Below are positions 8,286-17,030 of a stretch of 55,777 nt of DNA, one piece after another. The stretch covers positions 1 through 55,777 of the forward strand of contig JALNWB010000004.1 in the NCBI GenBank assembly GCA_023231105.1, written 5' to 3'. The position numbers were made by a program, and so were the translations under genes. Every line of letters begins with the position of its first letter. Within the stretch, counting starts at the first letter, position 1. Source of the stretch: Ignavibacteriaceae bacterium. Its GTDB lineage: Bacteria > Bacteroidota > Ignavibacteria > Ignavibacteriales > Ignavibacteriaceae. The notes under the pieces are model-generated. The model did not search any database. It was not told the DNA's origin and worked only from the letters and a program-made list of their open reading frames with translations.

Positions 8286-9266
8286 TTATTTTATTTCACC
8301 GGAATTTAATAAATATTTCTTCCTTTTAGAAAATACTCCATACAAACCGCCGGTGTGTACAAATAATGTTTTTGAGGTTTTCCCGGATAAGAAATTATCG
8401 TGATACGCTTTAAATGCTTTTCCAGTGTATGCAGGGTCTAATATTATTCCCGTGTGGCGGGCAAACTTTTTAATTAATGAAAGTTTATCATCGGATATAT
8501 GCTTGTATCCTTCTTTCGAATAGCCGTCCAAAATCTCCAATCGTTTCTCGTCAAGTTTTATCTGCAAACGAAAATCTTTTATAGCTTGTTCTGCAAGAAA
8601 TAAAATTTTGTTTTTAATTTCATCTTTCGGATACAACACATTTACTACAAATATTTTTAGATTCTGTTTAAAAAGAAGTGAACCAACTAATAAACCCGCC
8701 GTTGTTCCACCGGAACCGGAGGCTGTTAATATCGAATTGCAATGTTTAAAAATATTTTGATTTTGCATTTCTTCTATCGCATGAATGTATCCCCAAATTC
8801 CAAGCGGAGAAGAGCCGCCTTCGGGAATCAGAAAAACCTTCTTCCCTTTTTTTTCTAACGATATTTTTTCTTCCGCCATTATTGCGTTGGCATTTCCGAA
8901 TTCATTTTTAGAAAGAAACCGGAATTCGCAGCCGAGAACTTTATCAAGAAATAAATTCCCGTCAGCGCTGGAAGAATTTTTCCCCCAAAGAAATAATTTA
9001 CTTTTAATTCCTAATGAAGCCGCTGCAAAAGCTGTTGCGCGTGCGTGGTTTGACTGTTCCCCGCCGCAAGTAAAAACGTAATCGGTTTTTTCTTTTTTTG
9101 CTTGATAAAGAAGATATTCAAGCTTGCGGATTTTATTCCCAGAAGTTTCCATCCCGGTAAAGTCATCCCGCTTCAAATAAAATGATTTTCCTTCAAAAGA
9201 AATTTTTTGGATTGGAGTTGGAATATTCGCTAACGAAATCCGTTTGGGAATAATCAGCATTTTCAC
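8286..9266 (-). CDS. PLP-dependent D-cysteine desulfhydrase / ACC deaminase-like enzyme
   Basis: A 326-residue fold-type II PLP enzyme. The N-terminal FYLKRDDFTG is followed by TSGNKIRKLE, in which K45 is the expected Schiff-base lysine. The glycine-rich phosphate-binding loop is ASGSGGTTAG. The sequence fits the ACC deaminase/D-cysteine desulfhydrase family, which releases ammonia and an alpha-keto acid; the sequence alone does not separate the two activities. The gene begins with GTG at 9266, overlapping the kdsB stop by four bases; an ATG at 9260 is the alternative start. The overlap argues for translational coupling with kdsB. Confidence 0.85.
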   Translation of the reverse strand: MKMLIIPKRISLANIPTPIQKISFEGKSFYLKRDDFTGMETSGNKIRKLEYLLYQAKKEKTDYVFTCGGEQSNHARATAFAAASLGIKSKLFLWGKNSSSADGNLFLDKVLGCEFRFLSKNEFGNANAIMAEEKISLEKKGKKVFLIPEGGSSPLGIWGYIHAIEEMQNQNIFKHCNSILTASGSGGTTAGLLVGSLLFKQNLKIFVVNVLYPKDEIKNKILFLAEQAIKDFRLQIKLDEKRLEILDGYSKEGYKHISDDKLSLIKKFARHTGIILDPAYTGKAFKAYHDNFLSGKTSKTLFVHTGGLYGVFSKRKKYLLNSGEIK

Positions 9267-10027
9267 TTTTCTTTTTTCTTCAAATATTTTTTATAAAATG
9301 CTTTTGCATGTTCCAGATCTTCCATCGTGTCAACTGAATAACTATCAAACTCGGTTTCAACGACTTTAATTTTAATACCGTTTTCAAGCATCCGCAATTG
9401 CTCAAGTTTTTCAGTCTGCTCCAAATCTGTTGGTTGTAACGAAGTAAATTTCAGCAAAGCGTTTCTGCGGTAAACATACAAACCGACATGTTTGAACATG
9501 TTTACCATCTTGAGCCCTTCTGCGAGCGTAGCAGCATCACGTACAAACGGAATTGGTGAACGCGAAAAATATAAAGCGAAACTTTGATAATCGAAAACAA
9601 CTTTAACTACCGATGAAGATTTTAATTCGACGAGAGATGTAATTTTTTTTGCCAGAGTTGATACCATAATTTCGGGATCGAACAGCAACGGTTCCACTGC
9701 TTCGTCAATCATTCTACCGGGAATAAATGGTTCGTCTCCTTGAATGTTTACAATAATTTCTGCGGATGGAAGTTTCTTCGCCACAAAAGCAATCCGGTCT
9801 GAACCGGTTGCAATCTCTTTCGGAGTTATCATAACTTCAGCGCCGAAAGATTTTGCCGCTTCTGCAACACGTTCATCATCTACAGCAATAATTATTTTGT
9901 GCAGTAAATTTGATTTTGAAACCGACTCATACGTGTGTTGAATCATCGGTTTGCCGCCGATCATTGCAAGCGGTTTTCCATATAACCGCGATGACGCAAA
10001 CCGCGCCGGGATTATGCCAACTATCAT
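9263..10027 (-). CDS. kdsB: 3-deoxy-manno-octulosonate cytidylyltransferase
   Basis: A 254-residue CMP-Kdo synthetase, the usual length for KdsB. It activates Kdo with CTP for lipid A core synthesis in the cytoplasm. The N-terminal nucleotide-binding signature is IIPARFASSRLYGKPL, followed by IGGKPMIQHTYE. NIQGDEPFI near residue 95 is the conserved metal/CTP-binding region, and YSVDTMEDLEHA lies near the C-terminus. Its presence indicates a Kdo-containing lipopolysaccharide. It is the first gene of a probable unit with the PLP enzyme, HIT protein and B12 subunit. Confidence 0.95.
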   Translation of the reverse strand: MIVGIIPARFASSRLYGKPLAMIGGKPMIQHTYESVSKSNLLHKIIIAVDDERVAEAAKSFGAEVMITPKEIATGSDRIAFVAKKLPSAEIIVNIQGDEPFIPGRMIDEAVEPLLFDPEIMVSTLAKKITSLVELKSSSVVKVVFDYQSFALYFSRSPIPFVRDAATLAEGLKMVNMFKHVGLYVYRRNALLKFTSLQPTDLEQTEKLEQLRMLENGIKIKVVETEFDSYSVDTMEDLEHAKAFYKKYLKKKEK

Positions 10028-10072
10028 TGTAATGTAAAATGAAAAATCATTATTATTCTTTCGATATTTGCT

Positions 10073-10360
10073 TTAGCCAATTACTTTCGGAACCTTGAAA
10101 AATTCTTCGTCCTTATCCGGTGCATTTCTCAAAGCATCTTCCCTTTTAGTTGAAGGCTTTAACTCATCCTCACGAAAAACATTTTTCACTTCAATCGGAT
10201 GTGAAAGAGGCTCAACGTTTGAAGTATCAAGTTCGTTCAGCTTATCCATGTGATGAAGAATCTGGTTCATATCTTTTGTAAGATGTTCAATTTCACTTTC
10301 GGTAAACTCAAGTCGAGCCAGCTCTGCTATTTTTTCAACTTCCTGTTTCGTAACTGCCAT
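10073..10360 (-). CDS. gatC: Asp/Glu-tRNA amidotransferase subunit C
   Basis: A 95-residue GatC, the small subunit of the GatCAB amidotransferase that converts mischarged Glu-tRNA(Gln) or Asp-tRNA(Asn) to the amidated forms. The family pattern is clear: VEKIAELARLEFTESEIEHL, a helical middle ending in LDTSNVEPLSHP, then LRNAPDKDEEFFKVPKVI. gatA and gatB are not adjacent. It ends 46 bases before kdsB and lies 4 bases downstream of the plsC-like gene. Confidence 0.95.
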   Translation of the reverse strand: MAVTKQEVEKIAELARLEFTESEIEHLTKDMNQILHHMDKLNELDTSNVEPLSHPIEVKNVFREDELKPSTKREDALRNAPDKDEEFFKVPKVIG

Positions 10361-10363
10361 CGG

Positions 10364-11068
10364 TTAATCCTTTTTGTTTGCAATAACAATTTGTCGTACG
10401 CGTTCCATTAAATCCTTTTCGTCCTGCCGGCCATTCATATTTTCCGTGTTGATTGGTTTATCATAATGGACATGAATTGTTCCCGGGTTGATGCGAAGTT
10501 TTCCCTTGGGCATTATTGCAGCTGTTCCGCTTATCGAAACAGGAACGATTGGAAAGCCAACACGTGAAGCCAGATAAAACGCTCCGCGTTTAAATGGCAT
10601 TACCTCGCCGGTTTTGCTTCTTGTTCCTTCAGCAAAAACCAAAACTGAAATACTTTTTTCGACAATTGTTTTTTTTGCGCGATCCAAACTTTCCATTGCG
10701 CGGTCGGCTTTTTGTCTATCAACAACAATATATGGACCTAACTGAAGCGCCCAGCCAAAGATAGGAATCCATGCAAGCTCCTTCTTAAAAATAATTACCG
10801 CATCATCAGGAAAGGAAGCTTGCATAGCTAAAATGTCGTACATACTTGAATGATTTGAAACATAAACATGCGGTTTCGATTTATCAAAATTCTCCAATCC
10901 GCTTGTTGTAAGTTTTATTCCACTTAAGAAAAGACCACCGTAGGATAATAGCCGCGAAATCCAAAAATAAGTTCTGTTACTTCTGTCGAAGATCGCACTT
11001 ATGAGTGCAAGCGTAGAACAAATGAAAAGATGCAGGGTGACCAAGAAGAGTTTAATGTATGTGATCAT
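10364..11068 (-). CDS. plsC: 1-acyl-sn-glycerol-3-phosphate acyltransferase
   Basis: A 234-residue lysophosphatidate acyltransferase that makes phosphatidic acid at the inner membrane. The catalytic HX4D motif is NHSSMYD (H73, D78). The substrate-binding FAEGTRSKTG motif (E147, G148, T149, R150) and the later VPVSISG block are both present. A hydrophobic N-terminal helix (about residues 5-25) anchors it. It overlaps the upstream M48 peptidase gene by four bases, so the pair is probably translated from one message. Confidence 0.92.
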   Translation of the reverse strand: MITYIKLFLVTLHLFICSTLALISAIFDRSNRTYFWISRLLSYGGLFLSGIKLTTSGLENFDKSKPHVYVSNHSSMYDILAMQASFPDDAVIIFKKELAWIPIFGWALQLGPYIVVDRQKADRAMESLDRAKKTIVEKSISVLVFAEGTRSKTGEVMPFKRGAFYLASRVGFPIVPVSISGTAAIMPKGKLRINPGTIHVHYDKPINTENMNGRQDEKDLMERVRQIVIANKKD

Positions 11069-12174
11069 ATTTTCTCAACGTTATTTTTTACAAATGAAAG
11101 AATAGCACTTTTTCTTTTGTTGATGGATGGATGACTATAGAAAAACCATTCGACAAAAGGATGTGGTTCTTTATCACCCAGATTTTGTTCGGTCAATTTA
11201 TCAAGAGTGTTCAAAAATGCTTCATGCTTCCCGGTAGTTTCAATGGCAAAAGCATCGGCTTCATATTCATATTTCCGTGAAATAATATTTGAGAGCGGCT
11301 GGATCAATAATGAAACCAGCATTCCCCACAAAGCCAAAATGGGTAAAGCATAAATTTGAGTAAGTTTTTCAACATGAAAATATGGAAGCGAAAATGAATA
11401 TAGTTTTGCAATTAAAAACAAAGTAAAAAAACTAAAAAATGTTCCAAGCAAAATATTTTTTATAATGTGTTTCTTTTTATAATGACCGAATTCATGCGCC
11501 AATACGGTTTCAACTTCATCAAGAGAATAATTTTCAAGCAGCGTATCGCCAAGTAAAACCCGTTTTGATTTTCCTAATCCGGTAAATGCGGCATTCGCTT
11601 TTTTCGTTGTTTTGCTCATATTAAATGTAAAGACATTTTCAACTTTAATATTAGCAATTTCCGCAAGACGAGCAATTCTTGCTTTTAACTCTTCATTATC
11701 AATCGGTATAATTTTATAAAACATCGGGAGAATAAAAACCGGGACGATTCGCGCCAAAACTACTGAAACAACGAAAAGAAAAACCGCGAACGGCAGCCAC
11801 CAGTTTTCTCCAAATTTCCGCAACATATAAAAAAAGAAAAGCAAAATTGGCAACCCAATTACAAGCGAGATAAGTACTCCTTTTGTTCCCTCCCAAATCC
11901 ATTGTAAAAATGTTTGATTTGAAAGTTTGTACTTATGTTCTAAAATAAATCCGCCATAAAATGAAAACGGGGAAAAAAGTATGGCGAAACAAAGTCCTGT
12001 AGTAATTACATAAAGAAGAAACAAGAAGTATTCATTTTGAGAATAACCGACCAGAAAATTTTCCAACGAATAACTTAACCCGGTTTTCACAAAAATGAAA
12101 AGCAAAATAAAGGTTAAAATGCTTTCGCTTATGCTCAACAGAAGCTTGGTATTACTATATTTTTTTGAATTCAT
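11065..12174 (-). CDS. M48 family (Ste24-like) integral membrane metalloprotease
   Basis: A 369-residue membrane zinc protease. The active site is HEFGH at residues 227-231, and the third zinc ligand is probably E303 in SRKYEYEAD. At least six hydrophobic segments are visible, four before the catalytic site, as in Ste24/CaaX protease 1. Bacterial relatives take part in membrane protein quality control rather than prenylated peptide processing. It overlaps plsC by four bases. A terminator hairpin at 12223-12246 separates it from the upstream small gene, so its own promoter should lie between them. Confidence 0.9.
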   Translation of the reverse strand: MNSKKYSNTKLLLSISESILTFILLFIFVKTGLSYSLENFLVGYSQNEYFLFLLYVITTGLCFAILFSPFSFYGGFILEHKYKLSNQTFLQWIWEGTKGVLISLVIGLPILLFFFYMLRKFGENWWLPFAVFLFVVSVVLARIVPVFILPMFYKIIPIDNEELKARIARLAEIANIKVENVFTFNMSKTTKKANAAFTGLGKSKRVLLGDTLLENYSLDEVETVLAHEFGHYKKKHIIKNILLGTFFSFFTLFLIAKLYSFSLPYFHVEKLTQIYALPILALWGMLVSLLIQPLSNIISRKYEYEADAFAIETTGKHEAFLNTLDKLTEQNLGDKEPHPFVEWFFYSHPSINKRKSAILSFVKNNVEKI

Positions 12175-12222
12175 ATTTGAAAGATAAAGAGAGGAGGAAA
12201 GGATTGCAAAAATTAAAAAGAT

Positions 12223-12246
12223 GGTTCCACCGGTAAAGGTGGAACC
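12223..12246 (-). terminator. Intrinsic terminator of the small exported-protein gene
   Basis: Nine-base arms (12223-12231 and 12238-12246) pair around a six-base loop. On the minus strand the stem is followed by ATCTTTTTAATTTTT. It lies just past the 3' end of the gene at 12258-12476. Confidence 0.75.
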
Positions 12247-12257
12247 TAAATAAACAT

Positions 12258-12476
12258 TTATTTTGCGTCAGCACAGCCTGCTTCAGCTTCGCTGCAGCAA
12301 CCTTTTTTATCGGTTTTTTGACCAGCTTGATGTTTTTCCTTTTTCGCTTTGTTCGCAGTAGTAGCAGTTGTAGTAGTAGTTGTTTTAGCTTTTTCTTTTT
12401 TAGGAGGAGTTGATTGAGCCTGAACACTTAAAGAAACAACAAATAAAACCACAAGACTTAAAACGATATTTTTCAC
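12258..12476 (-). CDS. Small exported Thr/Lys-rich protein with Cys-rich tail
   Basis: A 72-residue protein. Residues 1-20 form a typical signal peptide ending VQAQ, so it should enter the periplasm. The mature part is low-complexity: a lysine-rich segment, a run of threonines, more lysines, then a tail with three cysteines (GCCSEAEAGC). I do not recognise a family. A coding call is supported by the signal peptide, by its own terminator downstream and by its position as a single gene upstream of the M48 gene. The cysteine tail could bind metal or form disulfides; that is inference. Confidence 0.65.
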   Translation of the reverse strand: MKNIVLSLVVLFVVSLSVQAQSTPPKKEKAKTTTTTTATTANKAKKEKHQAGQKTDKKGCCSEAEAGCADAK

Positions 12477-12581
12477 AGAGATACCTTTCTTATAGATGAA
12501 TTGATAGTTGATTTTTTTACCAATTTTTTGGTGAACTAATTTAATGAACTAATCGAAAAGAACAAGAACAATAATTTGTGA

Positions 12582-13334
12582 CTAAATTATCCCGATAGCC
12601 AAAGACTCAAGCCATCCAATCTTCCCATCGGAAAGACGGATTTTGTTCCATCCTTCCAATTTGTCTTCAACTTTAATTTTAATTCCTTCATGAAGAATGA
12701 ACGCATCCGAACTTTTTTCATCCGGTGAAGACTTAACATTTACTGTTTGTTCTAAAACAATTCCGTAATGATAATTTTCAACTTGATGCTGTTTTGTTAA
12801 GAACAGAACAACACTAAGCGAAAAAAAGAAAAGAATCGAAGCTCCGCTAAAAAAAGAATATTTTTTTGTTGAAGATCTTTTTGCGGTAAAAAATATTCCG
12901 ATCGTGATAATCAATAGCAGATAAACAACAAACATGAAAGTTTTCCATCCGGAAGGATGAAAAAGATTTTGCGTTGCCTCCCACCACGAGAACAAAAAGA
13001 ATTTTGGAACAACATCAACTTTATCCACAATTTTTGAATTTGCGATGATCAAATTGTGTCGTATGTCTTCATCGTCTGGAGAAAGTTGGTAAGCTTTTTC
13101 AAAATACAAAATTGATAAACCGAATTTTCCTGTACGGTAATAGGCATTTCCCAAATTATAAAACAGCGAAGCGCCGTGATAACCATTGTGCAAAACGGTT
13201 TCATACTTTGTTATTGCTTCTTTATAATTCCCGGTTTTATAATACTGATTTGCTTGTTCCAATTCTTTTTGAAGAGATTGTGAAAATCCGAATGATGAAA
13301 GAAGAATGAATAAAAAGAAAATATATTTTTTCAT
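12582..13334 (-). CDS. batE: BatE-like TPR and SH3b membrane protein
   Basis: A 250-residue last member of the aerotolerance (Bat) operon. Residues 1-18 are a signal peptide. TPR repeats follow (QANQYYKTGNYKEAITKYE and LFYNLGNAYYRTGKFGLSI), then two transmembrane helices (about residues 130-150 and 162-182), and a C-terminal bacterial SH3 domain (about 190-248, with VNVKSSPDE and GWNKIRLSDGKIGWL). Bat proteins are periplasmic/inner-membrane complexes linked to oxygen tolerance or envelope stress in Bacteroides and Leptospira. Its start overlaps the batD stop by four bases. Confidence 0.85.
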   Translation of the reverse strand: MKKYIFFLFILLSSFGFSQSLQKELEQANQYYKTGNYKEAITKYETVLHNGYHGASLFYNLGNAYYRTGKFGLSILYFEKAYQLSPDDEDIRHNLIIANSKIVDKVDVVPKFFLFSWWEATQNLFHPSGWKTFMFVVYLLLIITIGIFFTAKRSSTKKYSFFSGASILFFFSLSVVLFLTKQHQVENYHYGIVLEQTVNVKSSPDEKSSDAFILHEGIKIKVEDKLEGWNKIRLSDGKIGWLESLAIGII

Positions 13335-15214
13335 TTTAGTCCTCCCTTCAAAGAAATTCTTTCTTCAAGTGAAGCGATTAATGAAGCCGTTCTGTTGTAT
13401 AAAAGATTCATATCTTCCAAAATATTCTGTGATGGAGCAAAGCGGATAAACTCGCATTTCTCCAAAATCAATTTCATTTCATCTATAAAATTTTCATCCA
13501 CTCCGCTTAACTGAAGTTTAGTGATTGCAGCTTCAACCGTAAAATCAGCTTTATTAATTGAAAGTTTGTCTTCAAGATAACCGAAAATTGCCTGGGAAAT
13601 TTCCGTAAAGAAGAGTGAATCGTTTTTCTCTTTCAAATATTTTGAAGCGGTTTTCAATCTGGCTTTTGCAATTTTCTCAGCACGCAAATTCTTTAACAGC
13701 ATGATATTACCGGAAAGTTTTTCTTCTTTTTGTTTCCAGAAGAGAAAACCAATTAAACCGAATAACGGCAAAGAATAGAGAGTTAGAATAAGTGCTAAAG
13801 AATTTTCTGATGAATTTTTCTCATCCGTTACATCATTAAAATTAGTTTTTATAAAACGAATGTCCTGACCAAGCAATTTAATTTCTTCTTTTGATAGACC
13901 GTTTCCTCCACCGGTGTATTCTGCGCTTCCTTGTTCAACGGTAATTGGATATGCCGAAGATGAAATTGTCATGTAAGCTTTTTTCTTCGGATTAAAAAAC
14001 GAAAATTGCAGTGCCGGTATTTCAAACGATCCGGAAACTCGCGGGATTACTAATAACTCAAAATTCTTCCTGCCGCTGATAACACCGCTTCTTGAAACAT
14101 CGGCAGAAATCTTTGGTTCATATTTTTCAAATCCGTTTGGAATTTGCAATTGCGGAAGGTCCAATAAATTGATATTCCCTTCACCGCTCAACATAACCTT
14201 CAACGTGATCGGTTCATTCTGCTTTACATTTTTCTTATCAATAGAAGTTTGCAGAGTATAATTTCCAACCGCACCGGTAAAAGATGAAAGCGAAGTCTGC
14301 GGAAGTGGTAAAACATTCACCTTAACAGTATTTGACTTTGCTGTGTACTCAACCGATTCTGTTCGTCCGAAAAACGGATCATTAAAAAAATCATCGAAAG
14401 GACTATTTGATTTCCGTTTCCGTTGGATTAAAACAGGAATTTTCAATTCAAACGGAGTTACCGATAATTCACCGGTTTGTGTTGGAAATAATGCCGCCCG
14501 TTTTAATGTTGCAACATTAAATAATTTTCCATCATAATTTTCACGCGAAAAAGAAATTTGATTTGAGGTTTCAATTTCTTCAGACCAAAATCCTTGATAC
14601 GATGGAAGTTTGGAAATTTGCGGAGATTGAATATTCAAGCGAGTATAAAGTTTATAAGTAACGGTAACTTGTTCACCTTGATAAACTGAATTTTTATCTA
14701 CTATCGCACGGATGAAAACGTTATCACCAATTTCTTTAGTTGAAACATCTTGGTTGTTTGATTCTTTTTTCGCTTGCTGATTGCTGCTCCCTTTTACAAC
14801 TTCAATCGTAAGCGGTGCGGATTTTAGAGTCTGCCCTTTAACAGAAATTGCAGCGCTGCCAATTGTAAACTTACCCATAGAACGAGGTTGTAAATAATAG
14901 GTGAAAGCCCGGGAACCTGAAACCGCTCCGTTAATAATCTGCATGCTTGATGATTGATTCGGTCCCGAAAGCACAAGAAAATCTTTGAAGTTAGGAGCCT
15001 GGAAATTTCCGACCGCATTTATGTCTGCACCGGAATAAGTAAATGAAACTTCAAACTGTTCCCCTTCTCCAACTTTTGTGCTACTCGCGGTAGCGGTAAA
15101 AGATTGACTAAACAATTTCGCGGAGAAGAGTGACACCGCTAATACAATTACAAGTAATGCTTTGTTAATCGTCATGGCTTTTGATTTTTTACTTTTGACT
15201 TTTAACTTTCTCAT
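13331..15214 (-). CDS. batD: BatD oxygen-tolerance protein
   Basis: About 627 residues: signal sequence, long beta-rich periplasmic region (immunoglobulin-like repeats, e.g. FTASASS-like start, GEQFEVSFTYSG, GEQVTVTYKLYT), one transmembrane helix near residues 475-500 (LTLYSLPLFGLIGFLFW) and a cytoplasmic helical tail. The family is BatD/oxygen tolerance. I place the start at the ATG 15214-15212, which overlaps the batC stop as TAATG. A TTG at 15220 and an ATG at 15175 are alternatives. The stretch between the last two is a lysine-rich run encoded by near-repeats of AAAAGTC/A, so the true signal peptide may begin at 15175. Confidence 0.88.
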   Translation of the reverse strand: MRKLKVKSKKSKAMTINKALLVIVLAVSLFSAKLFSQSFTATASSTKVGEGEQFEVSFTYSGADINAVGNFQAPNFKDFLVLSGPNQSSSMQIINGAVSGSRAFTYYLQPRSMGKFTIGSAAISVKGQTLKSAPLTIEVVKGSSNQQAKKESNNQDVSTKEIGDNVFIRAIVDKNSVYQGEQVTVTYKLYTRLNIQSPQISKLPSYQGFWSEEIETSNQISFSRENYDGKLFNVATLKRAALFPTQTGELSVTPFELKIPVLIQRKRKSNSPFDDFFNDPFFGRTESVEYTAKSNTVKVNVLPLPQTSLSSFTGAVGNYTLQTSIDKKNVKQNEPITLKVMLSGEGNINLLDLPQLQIPNGFEKYEPKISADVSRSGVISGRKNFELLVIPRVSGSFEIPALQFSFFNPKKKAYMTISSSAYPITVEQGSAEYTGGGNGLSKEEIKLLGQDIRFIKTNFNDVTDEKNSSENSLALILTLYSLPLFGLIGFLFWKQKEEKLSGNIMLLKNLRAEKIAKARLKTASKYLKEKNDSLFFTEISQAIFGYLEDKLSINKADFTVEAAITKLQLSGVDENFIDEMKLILEKCEFIRFAPSQNILEDMNLLYNRTASLIASLEERISLKGGLK

Positions 15215-15978
15215 TACCAATCTTTTTCAACTTTAACATGCTCACCAACTTTCTTTCGTAACTTTTTCTGCATCTCTTTTTCATTGTCTTTTAGGGCGTT
15301 CAGAATTTGTTCTGCCTGCTCCTTGGACATTTTAGGTTTTTGATTCTGCTGTTGTTGTTGCTGTTGTTTATCTTGATCTTTTTTATCATTCTTATTTTGG
15401 TTTTGCTGATTCTGTTTATCGTTTTTATCTTTATTCTTATCGTCTTTGTTCTGCTTATCGTCTTTCTTATCCTGATCTTTTTTATTCTTGTCGTCTTTTT
15501 TATCGTCTTTCTTATCCTGTTTCTTTTGATTTTCTTCTTCCCGCAACTTTTTCAGAGCATAGGACAAATTGTATTTAGCTTCTTCGTCTTTCGGATTCAT
15601 CTTAAGTGAATTTTTGTAAGCTTCAATACTTTCTTTTAATTTATTATCATCAAGTAAACTATTTCCAATATTGTAAAACGCTTTGCTCTTCAACTCTTTA
15701 TCTTTTGTTTTCGAAAGAACCGTTTGATAAGCTTTCATCGCCTCATCATATTTTTTCTGTTTGTAATATGCATCCCCTAGATTGAAGTAAGGAATACTGG
15801 TCGACGAATCCTTTTCAATTCCTTTCCGAAAATTAATTTCCGAATCACCGAACTTTTTTTGATTGAATTGTTCAACGCCGTCGTTATTCAAAGAACGAAG
15901 TGATTGGCTAAATCCGCTGCTGAAAGCGGAAAGAAAAAAGATAGTTACAAAATAATATTTTAGTGAAGAAAAACTCAT
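15214..15978 (-). CDS. batC: BatC TPR protein with Asp/Lys/Gln-rich low-complexity segment
   Basis: A 254-residue exported TPR protein. A signal peptide spans about residues 1-25. TPR units are visible at 30-135 (YFNLGDAYYKQKKYDEAM, AFYNIGNSLLDDNKLKESI, EAKYNLSYALKKL). Residues 151-215 are an extremely charged low-complexity tract of KKDDK units ending in a run of seven glutamines, and the last ~40 residues are helical (KEQAEQILNALKDNEKEMQ). BatC partners are the other Bat proteins at the inner membrane. The gene adjoins batB and overlaps batD. The tract is composed of AAA/GAT-type codons and is likely to vary in length between strains. Confidence 0.88.
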   Translation of the reverse strand: MSFSSLKYYFVTIFFLSAFSSGFSQSLRSLNNDGVEQFNQKKFGDSEINFRKGIEKDSSTSIPYFNLGDAYYKQKKYDEAMKAYQTVLSKTKDKELKSKAFYNIGNSLLDDNKLKESIEAYKNSLKMNPKDEEAKYNLSYALKKLREEENQKKQDKKDDKKDDKNKKDQDKKDDKQNKDDKNKDKNDKQNQQNQNKNDKKDQDKQQQQQQQNQKPKMSKEQAEQILNALKDNEKEMQKKLRKKVGEHVKVEKDW

Positions 15979-17013
15979 TTAAACATTTCGTTTTAATATT
16001 TGTATTAAAAATTTTGATTTTCGTTCGGTCAAAAATAATTCCAGAATTAGAATTAAGAGTGCCGGGATTAAGAAATAAAAATACTTGTCGTCATAATCTG
16101 TTATTCTCTTTGAGCCGTATTCAGATTTTTCAAGTGAAGAAAGATCTTTATAAATCAAATCTAATTCATTCTGATAACTTGAAGACAAATAATATTTGCC
16201 TCCACCTTTAGACGCAATTTGTTGAAGAGTTGCTTCATCAAGTTTGGTCAATACAGTCGATCCGTTTGCATCTTGCTTAAAACCAATCTGATGGTTATTG
16301 CTGTCGTAAACCGGGATCGGCGCACCGGAAGGAGAACCCATACCAATTGTATAAATTAAAATCTCTTTATCGGCTGCATCTTTAACTGAACTATCAATAT
16401 CACCTTCATGGTCTTCACCATCGGTAATTATGACCATCACTTTTTTCGTTGCAGCTTTCGTATCGAATGATTTTGCAGCCAAATTTATTGCCGATGCAAT
16501 CGCTGTTCCCTGTTGGGGAATTGAATTTACATCAACCGTGGAGAGGAAAAGGTTTGCGGCTGAATAATCTGTTGTAAGCGGAAATTGCACGTACGCGTCT
16601 CCGGCAAAAATAATTAAACCGATTCTATCACCTTGCAGTTTTCTAATTAACAAAGCGATTTCGTTTTTAGCTTTTTCCAATCTACTCGGTTTGATATCTT
16701 CTGCTTTCATACTTGAAGACACATCGAGCAGAATAAAAACGTCAATTCCGATTTGCTTCACTTCTTCAACGCGGTTTCCAATTTGCGGACGAGCTAAAGT
16801 TAGAATCAGCAAACCTATCGCAAAAACTACAAAACCAAATTTTATGGATTCTTTATAAAAACTTTTTATTCCGAATAAGACTTCATGAATTCGTTCATCA
16901 GCAAATTTCTTTAAGAGCGATTTTTTTTTCTTCAAATAAAAGAAATAAAACACAACCAATACCGGCAAAAGGTATAAGATGTGTAAATATTCCGGATGAG
17001 CAAATCGAAACAT
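15979..17013 (-). CDS. batB: BatB von Willebrand factor A membrane protein
   Basis: A 344-residue VWA protein. Two N-terminal transmembrane helices (about 9-27 and 57-75) and a C-terminal one near residue 320 flank a periplasm-facing VWA domain. The MIDAS motif is intact: DVSSS (D97, S99, S101), a threonine in FPLTTDYS and an aspartate in IITDGEDHEGD. It is followed directly by batC and sits 17 bases downstream of batA. It probably binds a divalent metal and a Bat partner. Confidence 0.92.
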   Translation of the reverse strand: MFRFAHPEYLHILYLLPVLVVFYFFYLKKKKSLLKKFADERIHEVLFGIKSFYKESIKFGFVVFAIGLLILTLARPQIGNRVEEVKQIGIDVFILLDVSSSMKAEDIKPSRLEKAKNEIALLIRKLQGDRIGLIIFAGDAYVQFPLTTDYSAANLFLSTVDVNSIPQQGTAIASAINLAAKSFDTKAATKKVMVIITDGEDHEGDIDSSVKDAADKEILIYTIGMGSPSGAPIPVYDSNNHQIGFKQDANGSTVLTKLDEATLQQIASKGGGKYYLSSSYQNELDLIYKDLSSLEKSEYGSKRITDYDDKYFYFLIPALLILILELFLTERKSKFLIQILKRNV

Positions 17014-17030
17014 AAAAGTTTTCTTTTCCT

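Noticed and set aside
12155..12427. Lysine/leucine-rich minus-strand frame
   Set aside because: It overlaps the small exported protein in another frame and has no signal peptide; the 72-residue frame with signal peptide is the better gene.
12500..12545. Short inverted repeat ACCAA/TTGGT as bat operon terminator
   Set aside because: Stem is only five base pairs and AT-rich, with no T-run in the right position on the minus strand.
15307..15609. 100-codon plus-strand frame rich in Leu, Ile and Phe
   Set aside because: It is the antisense of the Lys/Asp-rich tract of BatC; its composition is an artefact of the low-complexity sequence.
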